Origin: Dehalococcoidia bacterium
GTDB taxonomy: Bacteria; Chloroflexota; Dehalococcoidia; DSTF01; JALHUB01
Direction of reading: 5' to 3'
NCBI GenBank assembly: GCA_030018455.1
Contig: JASEFU010000001.1
Span: 311,545-375,544, forward strand
Length of the DNA: 64,000 nucleotides
Within the stretch, counting starts at the first letter, position 1. Every line of letters starts with the position of its first letter. Below the pieces are notes generated by a model. That model did no database searches and was not told where the DNA came from. It was given only the letters and a program-made list of their open reading frames with translations. A program made the position numbers and the translations under genes. Shown in pieces: positions 59,527-64,000 of the stretch.

Positions 59527-60525
59527 TCATCGGGACACGGGCGCCTGGCCTTGCTCGCCCTCCGTCGATGCGAGCGCCTCCCTGCGCCGCAGCCAGACGA
59601 CGAGGTACGCGTACCCGGCGAGGCCGATGAGTCCCGCGGGCAGCGTCACCGTCGCGCGCAGGAGCAGCACCGCTGCCGCTGCGGTCGAAAGCGTGGCGCC
59701 CGCCTGCTCCAGGAGCGCCGTCATCGTCCAGTCGAGCGCGCCCAGGCCGAGCGGCAATAGCGAGACGATGCCGGCGACGGCCCCTGCGCCCACCGCCAGC
59801 GCTGCCTCGCGCGGCGACAGCCCGGCATCCAGCGACGCGCCGATGAGCCAGAGCTGGAGCGTCATCAAGGCGAAAATGGTCACCGTCAGGGCGGCGAAGA
59901 GCAGCCCCAGCCGCTGGTCGCGCGCGAGGATCGTTAACGCGGAGAGCGAGCGTTCCCCCGCGCCTGCCGCTCTGTCGCCGGCAAGCCGCAACCGGTTCGC
60001 CAGCCGGCCGTCGGAGCGCGTCAGCCGCTTGAGCAGCGTCCCCAGCGTCCAGGGCAGGCCGAGGAGAAGCAACCCCGCCGCCGGCACGACGGGCCTCGCG
60101 GCCGCGGGCACGACCGCCCAAAGCGCGACGAGGCCGGTTGCGACGCACAGTATGGCGAAGGAGAACCCGCGCTCGTAGACGATGGTCGCGAAGCCGTCGG
60201 CGTAGGAGACGGCGTGGCGTCCCTTCAGAAAAGGGGTGCGGATGACGTCGCCGGCGGCGCCGGGGGTGAGGACGGCGGCGATGTTGCCGATTGCCGAGAC
60301 CGGCAGCAGGGCGGGCACGGAAGCGTCGTAGCCCAGCCGGCGCAGCGCCAAGTGGGTGCGCACGGCGAGGAGCGCGATCGTCGGCAGGTTCAAAAGGACG
60401 ACGCCGAGGGCCGTCCAGGGGTCGAACCGGCTGAGGGCATCGCCGAGCTCCCACACCTCGACGCGCCAGAGCAGCAGCGCCAGGAGCGCCGCCGCCACCG
60501 CCGCCTGCAGCCACCACCTACTCAC
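59527..60525 (-). CDS. Flippase-like membrane protein (LPG synthase TM region family)
   Basis: The GTG at 60525 lies one base after the preceding glycosyltransferase stop and follows AAAGGAC; the frame upstream is non-coding. The 332-residue protein has about eight to nine membrane helices with the UPF0104/LPG_synthase_TM pattern (LPVSAIGNIAAVLTPGAAGDVIRTPFL, ATIVYERGFSFAILC, LLPLGLGALDWTMTALL). Such proteins move lipid-linked precursors or lysyl-lipids across the membrane. Coupled to two glycosyltransferases, it may flip a glycolipid. The lysyl-transfer domain of MprF is absent. Confidence 0.82.
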   Translation of the reverse strand: MSRWWLQAAVAAALLALLLWRVEVWELGDALSRFDPWTALGVVLLNLPTIALLAVRTHLALRRLGYDASVPALLPVSAIGNIAAVLTPGAAGDVIRTPFLKGRHAVSYADGFATIVYERGFSFAILCVATGLVALWAVVPAAARPVVPAAGLLLLGLPWTLGTLLKRLTRSDGRLANRLRLAGDRAAGAGERSLSALTILARDQRLGLLFAALTVTIFALMTLQLWLIGASLDAGLSPREAALAVGAGAVAGIVSLLPLGLGALDWTMTALLEQAGATLSTAAAAVLLLRATVTLPAGLIGLAGYAYLVVWLRRREALASTEGEQGQAPVSR

Positions 60526-60526
60526 G

Positions 60527-61717
60527 TCACGTCCTTTCCGTTGCCTCGCTGGCCGCCAGCCTCGTCGAGCGCTCCTGCGCCCACGCCACGCTGTAGCGTC
60601 CGCTGGCCCAGGCGACGAAGCCGCGCAGGAATATCCACTCGTTGAACAGGGCGACCAGCGACAGGCGTCGCAGCCGCGGCCACCGCGCGAGGCCCCACGC
60701 CGCGGCCGCAAGGGAGACGGCTGACACGAAAGCGGTGCGCCGCCGTCCGAGGCCACGGGCGCAATCAAGCGCCAGCCAGACGAGGGCAGGCAGCCGCAGC
60801 GGAAGATAGTACAGAAGGTCGGAAGGCAGTATCAGCATACCGAAGAGGCCGTAACGGGGATTAAAGACCATCCGCCGGAAGCGCATCAGCTCCTGGATGC
60901 CGCCCACGGCCCGTCTCGACTTCACGGCATCGAGCTCGCGGAAGCTGGCGGAACGCGCCTCGCTGAACGACGCCTCGCCGTCCACAACCGCGCGGTACCC
61001 CGACTGCCGCAGCCGCAGCGCCACGTTCATATCGTCCGCCATCGAGTCCTCATCCACGTGCTGTACGAGCGAACGGCGGTAGCAGCACATTTCGCCGGAG
61101 AGGAAGGGCGTGGAATCGACGGCCGATTCGAGACGGCGTAGGCGGTTCCGCAGCTCCCAGAAGAGCCCTTCCTCCTGCTGGGACGTGGTCGCTTGCTCGG
61201 AGACGCGGAAGTCGCCGGTGACGGCGCCCACCGCCGGATCGGCGAAGTTCGCGACGATGTTCCGGAGCGCGCGCGGGTCGAACAGGGTCAGCGCGTCGGT
61301 GACTACGATGATCTCGCCCCGGGCTTCCGGCAGCGCCAGGTTCGTCGCTGCCGCCTTGCCGCGCCGCGTCTCTTCGCGAATGAGCTTGAGGCCGGGCAGC
61401 AGCCCCTCGCGGCGCGCCTGCTCCACGATCTCCGCCGTGCCGTCGGTCGAGCCGGAGTCGACGACGATCACTTCGATCTTCGACGGGTCGTAATCGTACC
61501 CCGCCACGTCGAGGAGGCGACGGCGGATGAGCGGCGCCTCGTTGTGAGTCGGGACGATGATCGTGACGGTGGGCTCGTATCCCGGCTGCTTGCGGACGGC
61601 GCGCCTTGATATGCGCGCCAGCGCTGCCAGGGCCAGCGGATAGCCGGCGACGGGCCACACGAGCGCTAACCCGGTGGCCATCCTGAGGACAAGACGGACA
61701 GCGGTCAAAGGCATCAT
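60527..61717 (-). CDS. Membrane glycosyltransferase family 2
   Basis: The ATG at 61717 overlaps the preceding gene stop by four bases (ATGA), so they are coupled. The 396-residue protein begins with a hydrophobic segment, then the GT-A fold: PTVTIIVPTHNEAPLIRRRLLDV, VIVVDSGSTDGTAEIV, GEIIVVTDALTLFDP, GDFRVSEQATTSQQEEG with the RVSEQ stretch in the acceptor site and EDSMADDMNVALRLRQSGYR. The C-terminal part has several membrane helices. It resembles processive or polyprenyl-linked GT2 enzymes. Donor sugar unknown. Confidence 0.85.
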   Translation of the reverse strand: MMPLTAVRLVLRMATGLALVWPVAGYPLALAALARISRRAVRKQPGYEPTVTIIVPTHNEAPLIRRRLLDVAGYDYDPSKIEVIVVDSGSTDGTAEIVEQARREGLLPGLKLIREETRRGKAAATNLALPEARGEIIVVTDALTLFDPRALRNIVANFADPAVGAVTGDFRVSEQATTSQQEEGLFWELRNRLRRLESAVDSTPFLSGEMCCYRRSLVQHVDEDSMADDMNVALRLRQSGYRAVVDGEASFSEARSASFRELDAVKSRRAVGGIQELMRFRRMVFNPRYGLFGMLILPSDLLYYLPLRLPALVWLALDCARGLGRRRTAFVSAVSLAAAAWGLARWPRLRRLSLVALFNEWIFLRGFVAWASGRYSVAWAQERSTRLAASEATERT

Positions 61718-62886
61718 TCTATATCGATGAGCGCGGTGAGAAAGCCCCCCAGGGTGACGTTGGCACCGATGATAAGACAGCTCTGGGCGATAGCCGCCAT
61801 ACCGGAAAGGTGCGCGCCGCCCTCGGTGCCGCTCAGCCAGCGATAGAAGATGTACCCGTCTAGCGCGATGCCGGTCAGGAACAGCGTGGCACCAAGGAGC
61901 AGTACGCGCTCCAGCGACAGGTGCTCGCGGTAGAGTCGGATTAGTCTCCCCTCCGAGACGATGCCCCTCGATTCTGCGTACAGGCTGGTTGCGACTCCCA
62001 GTATGAGCGCGTTCGAGCCGACGGCGAGCAGGATGCCGCCCGCGAAGAGGGGCTGCCAATTCAGCGACCCGAGCGGCAGGCCGGTCTGCGTGGCGACGGT
62101 TATCGTCAGCGAGACAAGCCCGACCACAAAGAGGACAAGGCCGGGCACGAAGAAGGCGTAGCCGGGAGTGTGCAGAAGGAGGAAACGCACGTGCCGCCAG
62201 GCGTCGCGAAAGGCGTGCAGTTTGCTCTCCGTGACGCGTGGGTAGTAGGAGATGGGCACTTCCGTCATCCGCAGGCCCCGTCGCGCGCTCTTCAGTATCA
62301 TTTCCGACGCCAGCTCCATCCCCGTTGAACGGAGTTGCATGCGCTCGTAGGCCTCGCGGGTGAAGGCGCGCATGCCGCACTGGCTGTCGCCGAGCCGCGA
62401 GCCGGAGAACAAGCTCAGGAGCGCCGTGAGCAGGGGCGTGCCGATGAACCGGTGGCTCCACGCCATCGACCCCGGAGAGAGGCTTTTCAGCCGGTTGCCA
62501 ACTACCATGTCGTATCCTTCGCCAAGGGGCGCGATGAGGGCGTCTAAATCACTGAGGTCGTACGTGTCGTCGGCATCGGCCATGACGATAACTCGGCCTG
62601 TGGACTCGGCGAACCCCCGGAGATGGGCGCTGCCGTAGCCACGCCTCGGCTCGTCGACGACGCGCGCGCCGGCCTCGATGGCGCGCTCGCGCGAGCGATC
62701 GGTCGAGCCATTATCCACCACGATCACCTCGCCTCGCACACCCGCCGACTGGCACCAGCCCAGCGCCTTACGCACGCAGACCGCGACGGTTTCTTCCTCG
62801 TTCAGACACGGCAGCACAACCGAGACGTCGACCTGCGCCGCGTTCGTGCCGGCAGTTGTGTCGCCCGAAGTGCGTTCTGAGACCAA
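61714..62886 (-). CDS. Dolichol-phosphate-mannose-type glycosyltransferase family 2
   Basis: The start is TTG, with only a weak site. The 390-residue protein has DVSVVLPCLNEEETVAVCVRKALG, EVIVVDNGSTDRSRERAIEAGARVV, RVIVMADADDTYDLSDLDALI, YDMVVGNRL, DSQCGMRAF and GMELASEMILKSARRGLRMTEVPISYYPR, typical of DPM/Ppm-type enzymes. The C-terminus has two to four membrane helices. Such enzymes make polyprenyl-phosphate sugars on the cytosolic face. It precedes a GT2 and a flippase-like gene with overlap, so these form a surface-glycan unit. Confidence 0.88.
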   Translation of the reverse strand: MVSERTSGDTTAGTNAAQVDVSVVLPCLNEEETVAVCVRKALGWCQSAGVRGEVIVVDNGSTDRSRERAIEAGARVVDEPRRGYGSAHLRGFAESTGRVIVMADADDTYDLSDLDALIAPLGEGYDMVVGNRLKSLSPGSMAWSHRFIGTPLLTALLSLFSGSRLGDSQCGMRAFTREAYERMQLRSTGMELASEMILKSARRGLRMTEVPISYYPRVTESKLHAFRDAWRHVRFLLLHTPGYAFFVPGLVLFVVGLVSLTITVATQTGLPLGSLNWQPLFAGGILLAVGSNALILGVATSLYAESRGIVSEGRLIRLYREHLSLERVLLLGATLFLTGIALDGYIFYRWLSGTEGGAHLSGMAAIAQSCLIIGANVTLGGFLTALIDIE

Positions 62887-62913
62887 CCGCGTTCTCGTCC
62901 TTCCTGCGCTCCC

Positions 62914-64000
62914 CTAAAAGGGGCGGATATCCACGCCTGCCGCTGCAGAAGGGGTGGAGACTGCCAGCCGGCCGCCCGTCCAGGTGTCGCTGTCCGTTCT
63001 CAGCAACAACTCGACGCGATGCTCTCCAGCCGCCAGCTCTACCGCCGCATCGCAGACGGTGACGGCGTTGTGCGCTGCGGGGCCGCAGACAGCCTCTTGC
63101 CTACCGTCGATGACGACTTGGGCCTCTCCGCCTTCGAACCGAAGGGCGAGGCCATAAGAGCCGCCTACCCGTACGCGCCAGGTCGCGATGAAACGCTCCT
63201 CCACCAGCCGGATCTCGTCGCGATCGATGCTCTTCCCGGCCTGCGCTGCGCCTTGCGCCAGCATGCGCGTCTCTTCGAGCAGCGGCCCCAGCGCCGACTG
63301 AGCGAGGTCCGATGCCGGCCGCTGCGTCACGAATGCGCCCACCCCATCGATGGCGAATGTGCGCGCGTGTAGCCAGCCTTCCACAGGCGCGAGGGCAAAC
63401 AAGTCCTTTTCCTCCAGATGGCGGAAGGCCCCACTGGGATCCTGCCAGTAAAGCCAGAACTCTCCTCCGGGCGACTCCTTGTCCAGCGTTATCTCCACCC
63501 AGTGCCAGCCCACCGCCAGCGACGGCGCGTCGGCGGAAGTGAGGAGCCCGTTCGCCACGTACGGCTGTCCGCCGTCGATCGAGACACGCGTTGGGTCGTC
63601 GCCGCCGGCGCGTAGCGACCATGTCCCTTGCCCATCGAGGAACGCGAGCCCGCGCCAGGTCACGCTGAACGGCGGCTCCGGCGCCTGCACTGCGTCCCAC
63701 GACAGCCGGTGCGGCTTGTCAACGCGTTCGACGGGCGACGTTCCGTCTCCCCGGCGCGAGACGTACTCGGCAAGGAGCCCCTGCCGGCTACGTATCTCTC
63801 CGCCGGTGAGTGCGTACCCTAAGAGATAATACAGCTTCTCGGGGCCCGCCTTTACTTCGTCCGGCTCAAGCCCCGAATACGCCCAAGCAATGTCGCGCTG
63901 CACGGGCTCCACGAGGTCGGGAGCAACGACGTAGGCCAGAGTAACCGGCCCCGAGGGCTCGCCGCGCAGCGGCCAGCCCTCCAGTGGGCCCGTCAGGGCC
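62914..64000 (-). CDS. PA14-type domain protein, C-terminal part (truncated by window edge)
   Basis: The frame is open to the window edge, so the N-terminus lies outside; the first visible residues are in mid-protein. A PA14-like beta-sandwich (GLLAEYVSRRGDGTS, PFSVTWRGLAFLDGQGTWSLRAGGDDPTRVSIDGG, SLAVGWHWVEITLDKESPGGEFWLYWQDPSG) is followed by a helical link and a second, related sandwich (TWRVRVGGSYGLALRFEGGEAQVVIDGRQ, ELAAGEHRVELLL) at the C-terminus. PA14 domains bind glycans. The linked glycosyltransferases suggest a membrane-bound glycosyltransferase or glycan-binding protein, but the missing part is decisive. Confidence 0.65.
   Translation of the reverse strand, partial: ALTGPLEGWPLRGEPSGPVTLAYVVAPDLVEPVQRDIAWAYSGLEPDEVKAGPEKLYYLLGYALTGGEIRSRQGLLAEYVSRRGDGTSPVERVDKPHRLSWDAVQAPEPPFSVTWRGLAFLDGQGTWSLRAGGDDPTRVSIDGGQPYVANGLLTSADAPSLAVGWHWVEITLDKESPGGEFWLYWQDPSGAFRHLEEKDLFALAPVEGWLHARTFAIDGVGAFVTQRPASDLAQSALGPLLEETRMLAQGAAQAGKSIDRDEIRLVEERFIATWRVRVGGSYGLALRFEGGEAQVVIDGRQEAVCGPAAHNAVTVCDAAVELAAGEHRVELLLRTDSDTWTGGRLAVSTPSAAAGVDIRPF

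Overview
This is a GC-rich bacterial chromosome segment with dense, short-spaced genes on both strands. GTG and TTG starts are frequent, Shine-Dalgarno sites are mostly strong, sigma70-type promoters are readable, and many secreted proteins are lipoproteins (lipobox Cys followed by acidic and Thr/Pro-rich linkers). Gene content fits a heterotroph of the Chloroflexota, perhaps Dehalococcoidia-like: three CaiB/BaiF genes, four tandem Liv-type binding lipoproteins, RecA-RecX followed by RNase Y-YmdB, an MscL with a zinc ribbon, and no outer-membrane proteins. That placement is inference; there is no rRNA in the window.

Layout. 0-2.8 kb: feoABC ferrous iron uptake. 2.9-7.2 kb (minus): an orphan Dpp/Opp-type permease pair and a fused double CaiB CoA-transferase. 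7.7 kb: tRNA-Val. 8.2-13.2 kb: a soluble MEDS/PAS histidine kinase, a universal stress protein with a His/Asn tail, two surface proteins and an AhpD-like protein. 13.4-19.3 kb (plus): a CoA-binding acyl-CoA synthetase alpha part, an SDR, tRNA-Asp and two type-B carboxylesterases, one exported. 19.5-32.1 kb (minus): an NTF2-like protein, an acyl-CoA dehydrogenase-like protein, four paralogous branched-chain-type substrate-binding lipoproteins, LivM, LivH and two CaiB transferases. 32.3-33.9 kb (minus): hisI, a PaaI-type thioesterase and hisF. 34.0-39.2 kb (plus): recA, recX, rny, ymdB and a PHP phosphoesterase. 39.4-41.3 kb: small membrane proteins, a lipoprotein and a tRNA Val-Leu-Arg operon. 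41.5-44.6 kb (minus): an isocitrate dehydrogenase operon with two uncharacterised Cys-rich genes, then a degenerate tRNA-Met copy and a tRNA-Met. 44.6-48.1 kb: pabB, an unknown gene, pabC, mscL and a GDT1 half-protein. 48.2-54.1 kb: uvrC, an S74-domain lipoprotein, a DUF72 protein, pcm and a Xer recombinase. 54.1-59.5 kb: a metalloprotease-like lipoprotein, a LOG-like protein, eno, a YbjQ-family gene and gap. 59.5-64 kb (minus): a flippase-like membrane protein, two glycosyltransferases and a truncated PA14-type protein.

How the genes work together. The 13-32 kb region reads as a module for taking up and breaking down an organic acid or ester. Binding lipoproteins and LivHM would import the compound, esterases would release acids, CaiB proteins would move CoA onto it, and the acyl-CoA dehydrogenase and SDR would oxidise it. 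The substrate cannot be read from the sequence, and the LivG/LivF ATPases are not in the window. The most unusual DNA is at 44.3 kb, where a second 3' half of tRNA-Met is interrupted on both sides of its T-loop by GC-rich palindromic inserts related to one at 20.3 kb. The least explained genes are the ferredoxin-like and Cys-rich pair behind isocitrate dehydrogenase.
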